NCBI GenBank assembly: GCA_014084085.1
Contig: NPFB01000076.1
Coordinates: 55,269 to 104,850 of the forward strand
Direction of reading: 5' to 3'
Length of the DNA stretch: 49,582 nt
DNA from: Hondaea fermentalgiana
Lineage: Eukaryota; Sar; Bigyra; Thraustochytrida; Thraustochytriidae
Shown here piece after piece: positions 18,526 to 28,722 of the stretch. A program made the translations under genes and the position numbers. The notes below the pieces were generated by a model, which was given only the letters and a program-made list of their open reading frames with translations, had not been told where the DNA came from and did not search any database. The stretch's first letter is position 1. Every line of letters starts with the position of its first letter.

Positions 18526-19713
18526 ATGACAGACCGCACGCTCAAGACGAGCGAGGTGGACGTGGGCCAGCTGGTTCGCGTAGTGGTTACCTCCGAGGAT
18601 GGTAGTGCAAAGCAGGCAGAACAGCAACGCACGGGAATGGTGACCTTGGTCCATGAAGGGAAAGCGGACAGCGAAGGCTCTTTCGCGGTCGATGTGGAAT
18701 TTGACGACCCAAGCAAGATCGCGCTCGCGCCCGCCACCAAAAATAACCATGTCAATATGGAGCGCCTCGAGTTAGAGCGTGTCCCGATCGAAAAGCTTCG
18801 TCGTCTTGAGGCATGGGAACATGACGAAGCGGTACAAGATGCTGAGGACGCAGAAAAGCTTGTTCGACGTGCTCAATTCCTTGCCGGAAGGCTGCGAGAC
18901 TTTCGCAGCGCGAGAGCGCAGCTGGTAAGAGTTCTTCGGCAATTGGCAGCCGCTCCGTCTGCTGGCAGCATCGCCGTGGTGTTTGACCCGAACTTCAATG
19001 ATCGAGGAATCCTCGCAGCAACGCGAGTCGGCATGGTCGCCACAATCGAGGACGACGTCGTTGAAATGATGGGAAACGACGACGACACGGAAGACTTTAC
19101 GGCTTCACGAAATCACGTCATTTGTGTTCCGAATGAAGCCGAGGAGGCTGATCGATTTGCAACGCTTGCCGTAACTGCGGCAAAGTACGCGTTGCAGCAA
19201 ACGCCGGAGGCATCTGCGGAAGCGGTATGTCTCTGCGCTGTCGCGATTCAGATTTTGAGTTCTCTCAAGACCAATGACGGTAACTTTGAAGGCGTTGTCC
19301 CGGAGATCTCGTCGCTCTCGGGGCGTCTTGTCGACGCTCTACTGCTCAAGACCAGGGCTCACATTGTGCAAAACAAGCTCACGGCAGCCGCCGTGGATGT
19401 AAAGGCGGCCATTCAGCGCGACCCTGGACACCAGCAGGCGCGGCAGCTGGTTGCCATTATTAAACAGCGCCGTGTCGTGGCGCAAAAGCAGGATCGCGCG
19501 TTGGCCAAGAGTATTTCCACTTGGGTGCGGGACGCCGTCTTGGAAAAGGACGACGACACAACTACTGCCTCATCTTCGCCTTCGACTTCACGTTCTCAAG
19601 TGAACCCGTCGCGGTCTGCAGGCGCTACCTCCAACGAAGCTCCAGCGTCTGGAGCAGATAGTTCTGGGCAGGACGGGGGATGGGTGTCTTGGGCGCGAGA
19701 TCGCTTTCTCTGA
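18526..19713 (+). CDS. TPR-like protein, function unknown
   Basis: A 395-residue protein with an ATG start (MTDRTLKTSEV). Residues 1-80 look like a small beta-rich domain (VDVGQLVRVVVTSEDG). Residues about 205-330 are helical and TPR-like; the segment AAIQRDPGHQQARQLVAIIK followed by a basic helix recalls the TPR plus C-terminal helix of FKBP or AIP co-chaperones, although no peptidyl-prolyl isomerase signature is visible. The C-terminal 50 residues are Ser/Thr-rich and disordered. A co-chaperone role is possible but not established. Confidence 0.7.
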   Translation: MTDRTLKTSEVDVGQLVRVVVTSEDGSAKQAEQQRTGMVTLVHEGKADSEGSFAVDVEFDDPSKIALAPATKNNHVNMERLELERVPIEKLRRLEAWEHDEAVQDAEDAEKLVRRAQFLAGRLRDFRSARAQLVRVLRQLAAAPSAGSIAVVFDPNFNDRGILAATRVGMVATIEDDVVEMMGNDDDTEDFTASRNHVICVPNEAEEADRFATLAVTAAKYALQQTPEASAEAVCLCAVAIQILSSLKTNDGNFEGVVPEISSLSGRLVDALLLKTRAHIVQNKLTAAAVDVKAAIQRDPGHQQARQLVAIIKQRRVVAQKQDRALAKSISTWVRDAVLEKDDDTTTASSSPSTSRSQVNPSRSAGATSNEAPASGADSSGQDGGWVSWARDRFL

Positions 19714-20042
19714 CGGAAATCAATTCTTGAGCAGCGGCCAGTGTGGCGAGCGCGTTGGATGATAGTATAGCTTATAGTATACACCACCATTCGACTCGGC
19801 CTACTACACGCTTGTCCAAAAAAGAATCCAGTCACACGCGCGAGCGCGTGTGTGCATAAGGACTCCATCTGTACCCCCCGGTACGTAGATCCGGTCCGAA
19901 ACATAACGATGAACCCTCCGGTGTCCAGGGGGCAGTAAGGGAGTAAATAGGCGCGGAGGGTGTGCGTTTCCTCTTTCGTTTTCTCCCCGATCTCTGCCGC
20001 CCTCGAAACACCTCCCAGAACCAGGACTCCCTCCGCGCGCAG

Positions 20043-20080
20043 CGCAGCAGCAGCAGCAGCAGCAGCAGCAGCGGCGGCGG
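20043..20080 (+). repeat. CAG/CGG trinucleotide tract
   Basis: About ten CAG triplets run into CGG triplets upstream of the armadillo gene. Confidence 0.85.
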
Positions 20081-20266
20081 CCGAGCCCCCCTCCCCCTGC
20101 GACGCGCACTCGCTGCCGACCCCCCGCGGCCCGAGCGCGCCGGAGCGGGCCAGAGGCGGAAACCCGGTCGAGATCGGGCTCCGAGTCCGAGCGCGCAAAA
20201 CCAGCGCGTGCCCACCGCGGCCTCCCTCCTTCCCTCCCTCGCCGGGCGTACCTCCGCACACGCACG

Positions 20267-20294
20267 CGCTCGCTCGCTCGCTCGCTCGCTCGCT
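20267..20294 (+). repeat. (CGCT)7 tetranucleotide microsatellite
   Basis: Seven perfect copies, 28 bp. The same word recurs upstream of other genes in the window (41226 and 49121). Confidence 0.95.
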
Positions 20295-20718
20295 GGCGGG
20301 GCCGCAGGCCAGAAGAAGGCGCGAGCGCGCGCGGCGGGCGCGGGAAGCGGGCGCGGCGCCGGCAGCGGCGAGGAGGGATTCTCTGTTTCTTGCTCGCGTT
20401 GCTTGCGTTCGCTCGCTCGGCCATCTGTCTATCTGCCTGCTGATCCAATCCAGGCATCCATCGCGTCTCCCTCTTTCAAAATTCAAAACGCGGCGCGGAG
20501 CCAAAGCAAACGTGCAACGCGACGCGCCGGCACGCGCGCGCGGACGAGCGGCGCGCGGACGGGCGGCGCGCGGACGCGAGGCAGCCTGCGCGACGCAGCG
20601 GCGGAGCTCGAGCTGCACCGCGCGAGCGAGCGGAAGGTGATTGCACCGGAGCGAGTGCAGTAGAGTGGAGAGAGCTTGCTGCTAGCTACAGCGAGCGAGC
20701 GAGCGCGCGCGCGGCACC

Positions 20719-23700
20719 ATGGGCGCCGGCGACCCGAACCAGGTGAGGTCCATCGTGACCTCACTGAAGCAGTACTCCTCGTTCGGCCAGATGGCCAAGT
20801 ACAACTGCTCGTGTCTCATGAGCCACATCCTGCCGCCCAACCCGGGCTGGCGCGAAAATGTACAGGCCTGCGTCGAGGCCGGCGGCCTCGAGGCGCTCCT
20901 CGCGCTTCTGCAAAAACACCCCAAGGACCTGGAGATGCTCAGGGGCGCCACCAACGGTCTGGGCGGTCTCACGACGAGCCCGGAAAACGCCGGCAAGCTC
21001 GCCAAAGCAGGAGGTGTCGAGGCCGCGCTCAGAGCCATGCTTGGCATGGAGGACGCCGCCGACAACATCGAGGCTGACGAGGTGGCCACCGCAGGATCTG
21101 AACTCCTCGAGAGGATGGCCCGCTTTAATCCGGAGGCCATCATCGACGCCAAAGGCAGCATCGAAGCCGTCCTCGACGGCCTTCAGCACACAAAATCCGA
21201 CCGCGTCAAGGCTGCCTGCGCGACCGTCGCGGACCGCGTCGGCATGTCGGACCGCGGCCACAAGGCGCTCTTGGACAAGGGCGCTCTTGAGGCCATTGTC
21301 AGTGCCATTGCCCCGGGCGTCGAGACCACCGAGGAAGTGCTCAAACCCACCTTCCGGCTGCTCGAGCGATTCGCGCAAGACCCGGCTGCTCTCGCGGCCA
21401 TGAAGGAGATGGGCCTCGTCGAGGCCCTCGTCCTGCAGCTCGAGGCGCACTCGTCCAACGAGGGCCTCCTCCGCTCGGGCGGCCGTCTCCTGGCCAAGGT
21501 CGCCGGCGAGGACCTCGAGGCCGCCATCGAGCGCCTCCGTCGCGGTGGCCTCACCGAAGAAGCGCGCGAATTCACCACGGCATTGCTCGCCAACCTTGCG
21601 CTCTCCCCCGAAAACGTCGAGCGCATTATTGCCAGCGACGGTGTGGCCGTGCTCATTAGCAACTTTTCGCAGTTCAGCCCCAAGAGCCAGGTCGCTGCTG
21701 CTCGCGCGCTCGGCCGTCTCGCGCACACTAGCAAGGAGCACGCCACTGAGATTATCGCCAAGGGTGGCGTCGAGGTCCTGGTGGAGGCCATGCGCTCCGA
21801 GCCAGACAACGAGGAGCTCGTGTCCTCGTGCACGCAGGCCATCTCCAATTTGGCCACCTCGGGCCAGGACAATGCCGCCGCGGTCGATGCCAAGGGCGGT
21901 CTCCGCGCCGTCTTTGACTCGCTCCAGCAGAACCCTGGCTTTGAGACCAACAGCCAGGCCGCGCTCACCATGACGAGCCAACTCGCCTCCATCGGCTTTG
22001 ATGTCAATAAGCTCGTGCACATGGGCGCTGTCGAGAGCATTCTCACTGCCATGAGCGCCAACCTAAACAGCGCGGATGTGCAGCGTTCCGGCTTCCGCAG
22101 TCTCACTGCCCTCATGAAGGCCGAGGGCGCAGCTTCCTCAAAGAAGGGCGGCATCAAGAGCGCTGCGCTTGCCATCGTTTCGTTCAAGGGCGGCCTCTCC
22201 GTCTTGGTCAACAGCCTCGAGCTGCACCGTTCTCGCGACCTCGTTGTCGTCCCGGCCATTGAGACCATTGCCACTCTTGTCGCAATGGAAAAGTCGGCCG
22301 CCGATCGCCTTTCCAAGTCGAACGCAGTCGAGTCCGTTGTTTCGGCCGTGTTCACCCAGGTTCTCGCCTCGGCTCTTGGCAGCGTGCAGGCCACGGGCGC
22401 CATTTCGCGCGTCTTTGAGACCCATGTGCGCCAGATTCTGGCGGCCCTCGTGTCCAAGCGCGATGCTACTGGCCAAGTCAAGGCCGTCAGCACCGAGACC
22501 TCGGGCGTGGTCGCCGGCAAGCAGGCAAGTGCCGAGCAGCTCGAGACGGCCCTTATGTCCGTGACCATCTTTGCCTGGGAACCTTCTCTTGCCAAGCAAA
22601 TGGGTCAGGCCTCTCTTGGGTCCACGCTTGTGGCGAGCCTCAAGACGCTTTCGAACAACAACAGTCTGCCCATGCAGAACCAGCTCATGGCTGATTTTGC
22701 CCTTGCGGCGGCCTCATTCACGCGCGCTGGCTCCGAGCACGTCGCCGCTCTCGATTCGGCCGGCCTCTCGCGCGTCCTCATTGACACCGTCAAGAAACAC
22801 GCCAAGGCCATTGAAAGCACAATCTGCTGCATGCGTGGCCTTCGTGCCTTTGCGTTCAGCACCATGTTGCGCGAGAAGCTCGCGGGAGAGGGTGTCATCG
22901 AGGTTGGTGTTGGCGCCATGCGCGCCAACGCCGAGCTGCCCAACGTGTCTTTGGCGGCCCTCGACCTCTTTCTCACGCTCTCCAGCTCGGACAACTTGTG
23001 CCGCGATGTGGCCTTCAAGGGCGCCACGCGCCAGGGTATCAAGATGATCCAGGATAACTCGTCGTCCGAGGACTTTGAGCGCCCCACGGAGCGCGCGCTC
23101 ATGGTCATGGAGCGCGTCGCTGGCAGTGGTTCTGGCACGGATGAGATTCGCAGTAATCTCGTCAAGCAGGGCGCCGTCGACGCCACCACGCGAGCCATGG
23201 ACAGCTACCCGTGGTCCGAGGTCATTGAGAGCATTGGCTCGCGTCTGCTCAGCCGTCTCCTCGATGCAGGTAGCATTGAGGCCGAAATTGATAAGATGGA
23301 GCACCTCGTTGGCGAGCTGCAAAAGGCGTCTCGCCCAGACACGGTCCTGCCCAAGCTGGCGCGCTCCATGGCCACTGTCGGTGCCTTGGCGCTTTCGCCC
23401 AACAACACGGCCGTGATGATCCGCAAGAATGCTGCTGGAATCGTGATTGAAGCGCTCCACACCATTGCCGGACTCGCCCTGACCAAGGAGCGTGAATTTG
23501 CCCGCCGCGCTGGTTTCCGTGCCCTCGGCCAGATCGCCGCCTCGTGTGGCCCGCTCGACGCCAGCCTTGGCGCCGAAGGTCTCATCGTGGACGCGCTCTC
23601 TGCCTCTGTGTCCAAGGTGACTTTGATCGAAAAGATTGGCGCCCTCAACTGTATCAAGAGCATGGCGACTGTGGAACCCACCGCCAACTCGCTCGTACGC

Positions 23701-26700
23701 GCCGGTGTCGTGGATCTTATTGTCAAGCTTATTCACGAGAACTCGAATGACGAAGCGCTCGTCACCGCCGCATTTGGCGCGCTGTCTTCCTTGGCGCAGC
23801 ACAGGTCCGGCGCGGACAAATGCACACGTCTGGGAGTCAATGCGCTTGTTCTCAAGCTCATGCGCAATTTTCAGGACTCGTGCTCTCCCCGCTTCTCGGA
23901 GGAAGGCTTTATGCTGCTCGCAAACCTCGCCCTTGTTGACTCCAACATTCACGAGCAGCTCGAGGGTGGCATCATCGACCTTGTCACGGCCACGCTTGAC
24001 CAGCACTGCGACGACCCAGCCTCGCCCGAACCCCGCGTTCTCACCGCGGCCGTCTCGGTGCTCCAGCGTCTTTGCGTCTCGGAAGCGACCATTCGCAGCA
24101 TCGTGCGCAAGGGTGCAATCTCCAAGATCATCAAGATCGCGTCCTCGAGTACCGTGTACCAGAGCGACCCCGAGTGCATGGAAGCCGTCATCTTTCTCAT
24201 CGAAACGTGCGCCATGGTCAAGGAGACGCACGAGACGCTTGCCAAGGCGGGCGCGGTGGATTTGATCATGTCTGCGATGCACCAAAACGCGACCAACGAG
24301 AATGTTGCCGTGGTCGGCGCCAAGGCACTGCAGTCTCTTCTCGGAGCCAGTAGCGACACTGTGCGTGTTCTCGTACAGGACATTAACCGGTTGGCAGCAC
24401 AGCTCAAGAAGAAGCCGACGGATCGCGACACGCAAATGGCCCTCAACGCAGCCCTGCGCAACTTGGCTAACCTTACCCTTGTCGAGGGCGTCGTCACGCC
24501 CAAGGCGGCTGGCGACATTTCCAAGACGGCGGTCGATACCATGGAAATTGTGCAGAGCTCCATGGCGCCCGGTCCCGCGCGCACCGAACTCATGTCCGCT
24601 GCAATCCAGATGCTCGGTCGTACGGCCCTGGTTCCCGGTGCCTCCTCCAAGATCGACGCCGAGCGCGCAGTCAAAAAGCTGCTCGCCATCATCAAGGCCA
24701 ACCAAGATGACGATGACGTCCTTGAAGCAGCCATGTTTGCACTCGGCAACCTCGCTGCCACAAACCCGGCTGCGGTCCGCGCCCTCGGCGCCCTTGGCGG
24801 CATCGCGCTTTTGGAGCAGACCATGAACGAGTCGGCGGAGAACGAGCACCTTCGTGAGGCCGCAGCGCGTGCGCTCGCAAAGATTCGCGGCGCCGCAGCG
24901 AGCGGTGCTGGAGCCCTCTCCCGCGATGGCGCCGGCGCAAGCGCTCTAACCGAGATCCTCGTCGCCGAGCGGAACGACCCTGCGGCAATGCAGGACTATC
25001 TGGCCGAAATCGGCTCGGGACGCACGGGCGCGAGGGACTTGATGGCCATGCTTGGCGCATCCTCGTTCCTATCTGCCCCAGCGAACGTCCGCGGCGCCAT
25101 GCTTCAGGCGCTGCAGGACCGCATCGACGCTGGCGATTCCCTTCAGGCAATTTCTGCCGCCGAGATGAGCGGGCTTTTGGCCGGTCTTGAGACGCACTCC
25201 ACGGAGACGCTCGACGTACTCGCTGCAATGGACCCTTCGTCGAGCGCCGCGCCCTTTGTTTCCGCGGGTGGTGTCGAAAAGCTTCTGGCCATTGTCCGGG
25301 AGCAGACGGGCAAGGACCCGGATGCCGTGCGTCGCGCGATCCAAGCTCTCAACCGTCTGGCTGCCGAGAACAAGGCTGGCGTCAGCAAGCTGATCGAGTG
25401 CGACGCCGCCGGTGCTGTGACCGCTGCGATGAAGGCCCACCCGGACGACGAAGCGCTCGTCAAGGAGAGCGTCGATCTGCTGTCCAAGTTGGCCGCCGCT
25501 CGCGGCGTCGCCAAGGTTGGCATGACAGCCGAAACGATGCGTCTCTTGAATCGTGCGCTCGACGATTACGGCGCGGACCGCGCGCTGCACCGCGACGCGA
25601 GCAAACTTGTGGACGGTCTTTCTGGTATCTACAAGGAGGAATCGGTCGACATGGTGGGCGCGCGTCTCGACGCGGCGCTGCTGGCCATGGGTGGCGCGTC
25701 CCACATCAAGGAGCTCTACGACGAGAACGGCAAGCCTTACTATCACAACGTCAAGACGGGCGAGACAACCTGGGATCCGCCAGAGGAGTACCTCGATGCG
25801 CGTGGCGCCATGGCAGCGGCCTCGAAGCTGTCTGACTCACACAAGGACAACGTCCAGGAGGTTGATCCTGCCGTGCTCCGTGGTGCTGTCGCGCGCTTCA
25901 ACGAGCACACCGAGGAGCCTGCACGTTTGACGGATCTCGCCTCCGCGCTTGGTGTGTTGGCCACCAACGAGACCAACCGTCAGGAGATCGCCCAGGCCGG
26001 CGGCCTCGAGGCCATCATCGCCGCGCTCAACGGTGACAATGTGGACCCCGAGTTCCTCGCTGCGGCGTTGCACCTGCTGAACCAATTTGCTCGCAACGAC
26101 TTTTTCAAGCAGCAGATTGCCGAACTGGGCGGTATCGAGGCCATTATTCTTATCATGCTCAAGTTCATCGAGCATGTGATTGTCGTTGAGAAGTGCGCTG
26201 CTCTTCTTGCCAACTTGTGCTACCAGTGCGCGGAGAACGTGGACCAGGTGATGCACTACAACGGTGTCTCGGCTGTTTCGCAGGCCATGGCGCGTTACCC
26301 GAAGGAGTCGCTCTTGCTGTACTCTTCCATGGTGCTGTTGTCGAACCTCATGTTCGGCAATGACGAGAACAAGCTCGTCATTGGTCGCGAGGTTGGTCTC
26401 CAGGTTATTCAAGTGGTTCGCACGCATTTCAAGGACGCCAAGCTCTTCAAGGCGGCCCTGCGCGCCATTGGTAACATGACCTTCCTCGACGAGAACATTC
26501 TTCTCGTGGTGACGAACGGTGCCACCAAGTGCATTGTTGCCGGCATGTCCGCCAACGAGGACAACCTCGAGCTGCAGCAGCTGTCGATTGAAGTCATTGG
26601 TAACCTGGGATCGTACAGCGAGGATGACCCGAAGCAACGTGGAAGGATTCAGCGCGGCGAGCAAACCTCAGTCTATGACATTATTCTCGTCGAGGGCGGC

Positions 26701-28008
26701 GCCAAGCGCATCCTGGAGACCATTGCGCACTCTGAGGAGGCTTCGCTGATGATGAGCGGTCTCGAAGCGCTTTCGAACCTTTCGTCAAGCCCGGTCGTGG
26801 TCGACAAGCTGGTGAACATGGGCATTGTGCCTGTGGTCTTTGAGGCCATGTCCAAGTACGATTGGGACGAAGATCTTGTCGAGAAGGCCATGCGTCTGGT
26901 GGCTATCCTCACGTACTCGAGCGACGCCATCAAGGTGATTGAGGAGTCGGACGGTGTGCAGGTTATCCTTGCGGCCATGGAAGCGCATGAGGACCAGGCT
27001 GAGTTTCTGGCGAACGGCGCAGCCGCCCTCAAGAACCTTGCTGCCGTCGAGTCGCTCCGCGAGGAGATTGGCAAGCTCGGTGGCGTGCCTACCATCCTTT
27101 CGCTTTGGGAGAAGAACATGCGCTCGCTCACCTTTCTCCAGGAGGCCACAACCCTGTTTATCCGCCTTTCTCGCTCCGAGAAGATTTCAGAGGAAATCAC
27201 CACCAAGGGCATGAACCTGATTCTCGAGGCGCTGGAGGTGTACAAGGACGATGTGAGCTTCTTGGTGCCGGCGTTCACGTTGATTGGTCACCTTGCTTTC
27301 GCGCCTGCCAACCTGACTCCCATTATCCAGTATGGTGGCGTGACGGTGCTCATTGACAGCATTCTCGAGCACCCCGAGTCCAAGGCGTTGGTCATTCGCG
27401 GCATTCAGAGTCTCGACAACCTTGCGTCAACCTCGGCAGAGCACTCGAAGATTGTCATTGAAGCCGGTGGCCAGGAAACCATCAAGGAAGTGGCTGCCGC
27501 GTACTCGAACGACCCCGAGGTCGTTCAGGTGTGCAAGTCTGCGCTGCTGTCGATGCAGCCGACCGTGGAGCGCCGTCGCGCGCGCCCACGTTACGCGTTT
27601 GGCGACCGCAACGAGGAGTTCCGCCCCAGCGGCGAGGATCCTCTCAAGGAATACCGCAACATGCTCAAGACCGGCGCCGTGTTCACGGAGTGGTCGAACG
27701 GTTCGCCGCAGACGCGGCATTTGCTCGTCAAGCCCGATTGGAAGTCCATCGCTTGGAAGGATCCCAAAAAGGGTGCACGTTCCGAGACTTCGCTGTACTT
27801 GCGTGACATCCGCCATGTGCGCTCTGGTCTGCACGACGGGCACAAGCACCGCCGTCGCCAGGCGAACGATAAGTGCGCCTTTAGCATCGTCGCGCGCGCC
27901 ACCAGCCTCGACCTCGAGGCCAAGTCTGAAGAAGACCGTCGCCGTTGGGTCGCTGCGCTCTCGGCCCTCATCAACACTTACCGCAACGAGCCGCAGTGGC
28001 TCCGCTAA
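20719..28008 (+). CDS. Giant armadillo-repeat protein with WW-like and PH domains
   Basis: A single 2429-residue frame whose ATG has a strong context (GCACCATGG). Residues about 10-1640 and 1710-2290 are armadillo/HEAT-type helical repeats with the recurring pattern GGxxALLxxLxxxPxxxxxxxxA (for example EAGGLEALLALL, then NLATSGQDN-type turns). Between them, residues about 1658-1692 are a WW-like domain (YDENGKPYYHNVKTGETTW) in which the first signature Trp is Ile. Residues about 2310-2425 form a PH domain of the plant PRAF/RCC1-FYVE kind (LLVKPDWKSIAWKDPKKG to DRRRWVAALSALI). Armadillo arrays bind extended peptides and PH domains can bind phosphoinositides, so a membrane or cytoskeletal scaffold is plausible. 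A stop-overlapping AATAAA (28007-28012) may serve polyadenylation. Confidence 0.9.
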   Translation: MGAGDPNQVRSIVTSLKQYSSFGQMAKYNCSCLMSHILPPNPGWRENVQACVEAGGLEALLALLQKHPKDLEMLRGATNGLGGLTTSPENAGKLAKAGGVEAALRAMLGMEDAADNIEADEVATAGSELLERMARFNPEAIIDAKGSIEAVLDGLQHTKSDRVKAACATVADRVGMSDRGHKALLDKGALEAIVSAIAPGVETTEEVLKPTFRLLERFAQDPAALAAMKEMGLVEALVLQLEAHSSNEGLLRSGGRLLAKVAGEDLEAAIERLRRGGLTEEAREFTTALLANLALSPENVERIIASDGVAVLISNFSQFSPKSQVAAARALGRLAHTSKEHATEIIAKGGVEVLVEAMRSEPDNEELVSSCTQAISNLATSGQDNAAAVDAKGGLRAVFDSLQQNPGFETNSQAALTMTSQLASIGFDVNKLVHMGAVESILTAMSANLNSADVQRSGFRSLTALMKAEGAASSKKGGIKSAALAIVSFKGGLSVLVNSLELHRSRDLVVVPAIETIATLVAMEKSAADRLSKSNAVESVVSAVFTQVLASALGSVQATGAISRVFETHVRQILAALVSKRDATGQVKAVSTETSGVVAGKQASAEQLETALMSVTIFAWEPSLAKQMGQASLGSTLVASLKTLSNNNSLPMQNQLMADFALAAASFTRAGSEHVAALDSAGLSRVLIDTVKKHAKAIESTICCMRGLRAFAFSTMLREKLAGEGVIEVGVGAMRANAELPNVSLAALDLFLTLSSSDNLCRDVAFKGATRQGIKMIQDNSSSEDFERPTERALMVMERVAGSGSGTDEIRSNLVKQGAVDATTRAMDSYPWSEVIESIGSRLLSRLLDAGSIEAEIDKMEHLVGELQKASRPDTVLPKLARSMATVGALALSPNNTAVMIRKNAAGIVIEALHTIAGLALTKEREFARRAGFRALGQIAASCGPLDASLGAEGLIVDALSASVSKVTLIEKIGALNCIKSMATVEPTANSLVRAGVVDLIVKLIHENSNDEALVTAAFGALSSLAQHRSGADKCTRLGVNALVLKLMRNFQDSCSPRFSEEGFMLLANLALVDSNIHEQLEGGIIDLVTATLDQHCDDPASPEPRVLTAAVSVLQRLCVSEATIRSIVRKGAISKIIKIASSSTVYQSDPECMEAVIFLIETCAMVKETHETLAKAGAVDLIMSAMHQNATNENVAVVGAKALQSLLGASSDTVRVLVQDINRLAAQLKKKPTDRDTQMALNAALRNLANLTLVEGVVTPKAAGDISKTAVDTMEIVQSSMAPGPARTELMSAAIQMLGRTALVPGASSKIDAERAVKKLLAIIKANQDDDDVLEAAMFALGNLAATNPAAVRALGALGGIALLEQTMNESAENEHLREAAARALAKIRGAAASGAGALSRDGAGASALTEILVAERNDPAAMQDYLAEIGSGRTGARDLMAMLGASSFLSAPANVRGAMLQALQDRIDAGDSLQAISAAEMSGLLAGLETHSTETLDVLAAMDPSSSAAPFVSAGGVEKLLAIVREQTGKDPDAVRRAIQALNRLAAENKAGVSKLIECDAAGAVTAAMKAHPDDEALVKESVDLLSKLAAARGVAKVGMTAETMRLLNRALDDYGADRALHRDASKLVDGLSGIYKEESVDMVGARLDAALLAMGGASHIKELYDENGKPYYHNVKTGETTWDPPEEYLDARGAMAAASKLSDSHKDNVQEVDPAVLRGAVARFNEHTEEPARLTDLASALGVLATNETNRQEIAQAGGLEAIIAALNGDNVDPEFLAAALHLLNQFARNDFFKQQIAELGGIEAIILIMLKFIEHVIVVEKCAALLANLCYQCAENVDQVMHYNGVSAVSQAMARYPKESLLLYSSMVLLSNLMFGNDENKLVIGREVGLQVIQVVRTHFKDAKLFKAALRAIGNMTFLDENILLVVTNGATKCIVAGMSANEDNLELQQLSIEVIGNLGSYSEDDPKQRGRIQRGEQTSVYDIILVEGGAKRILETIAHSEEASLMMSGLEALSNLSSSPVVVDKLVNMGIVPVVFEAMSKYDWDEDLVEKAMRLVAILTYSSDAIKVIEESDGVQVILAAMEAHEDQAEFLANGAAALKNLAAVESLREEIGKLGGVPTILSLWEKNMRSLTFLQEATTLFIRLSRSEKISEEITTKGMNLILEALEVYKDDVSFLVPAFTLIGHLAFAPANLTPIIQYGGVTVLIDSILEHPESKALVIRGIQSLDNLASTSAEHSKIVIEAGGQETIKEVAAAYSNDPEVVQVCKSALLSMQPTVERRRARPRYAFGDRNEEFRPSGEDPLKEYRNMLKTGAVFTEWSNGSPQTRHLLVKPDWKSIAWKDPKKGARSETSLYLRDIRHVRSGLHDGHKHRRRQANDKCAFSIVARATSLDLEAKSEEDRRRWVAALSALINTYRNEPQWLR

Positions 28009-28397
28009 TAAAAGAAAGCTCGCTCGGCGCTCTCGTGAGCTCTCTGTACTTCTTCCCCCCCCCTCCCAAAAAAAATCGATGTTGTTGTTTTTCACTTTCC
28101 TCATCGTTCCAAGCGCCCTCAAGTCAAGTCGGTATCCGAATTCGTAGCCATCATTGATGATCTCTCCTCTCCCCGCGACTTAGGCCCATGGAACGATGAT
28201 GCTCCCGATGCGACCAACTTCGACGATCCGTCGATCAATCAATCGATCGAAGGAGAACGAAGGAACGGGCTTCCGTTCGCCGTCGTTCGCGCGGTGCCAG
28301 CGTGGCGCTCTCACGTGTATACATCATAGTCTGTCTGATCAAGGGCTTTCCCCCTCCCCCTCTCGGCCCGACTGACTGTGACCTGTTAGGTCGTTCT

Positions 28398-28470
28398 TGC
28401 CATCATCATCATCATCATTTTCACCACCATCATTATCATCACCATCAACATCATTATCACCGCCCTCGCC
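28398..28470 (+). repeat. CAT/CAC trinucleotide-rich tract
   Basis: An impure run of CAT, CAC and CAA triplets. One frame would read poly-His, but it lacks an ATG and is not considered coding. Confidence 0.85.
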
Positions 28471-28681
28471 TCGAGCAGATAAACGCGCTCCTATAATTAC
28501 TGCTCGACGCCGACCGCCGCGTCATCCGTGGCGCCTCGAAGCGGCTGCGCGTCTGCGGCGGGGATCGCGGCGCGGTTGGTCGCGGCGGCGGCGGCGTTGT
28601 GCGCAAGGCGCGGCCAAGAAAAGGCGCGCCCGCGTGCTGTCCCGACCGACTGTGCGAGCCGCCGGCGCGCAACCGGCGGCT

Positions 28682-28722
28682 CGCAAGTGCGGAATGCGCC
28701 GCGCGCAAGTGCAGAATACCGC
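28682..28722 (+). promoter_or_regulatory. Paired CGCAAGTGC boxes upstream of hslU
   Basis: CGCAAGTGCGGAATGCG (28682-28698) and CGCAAGTGCAGAATACCG (28704-28721) are direct repeats 22 bp apart; an inverted CACTTGCG follows at 28935-28942. The first is almost identical to a site upstream of the MST-like kinase (49367-49385, opposite strand). Confidence 0.35.

Larger units (their letters stand above)
19714..20718. promoter_or_regulatory. Promoter and 5' UTR of the giant armadillo gene
   Basis: About 1 kb of GC-rich sequence containing a (CAG)n/(CGG)n tract (20043-20080), a (CGCT)7 tetranucleotide (20267-20294) and a CGAG/GC-repeat leading into the ATG. Long frames through it on both strands are low-complexity Ala/Arg/Pro and are not called. 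Confidence 0.5.

Noticed and set aside
22714..24849. Long minus-strand open frame (711 codons) opposite the armadillo gene
   Set aside because: Antisense shadow with His/Arg/Gly-rich composition; the plus strand has a full repeat protein.
28302..28496. Poly-histidine frame
   Set aside because: Starts at GTG and simply reads the CAT-rich microsatellite.
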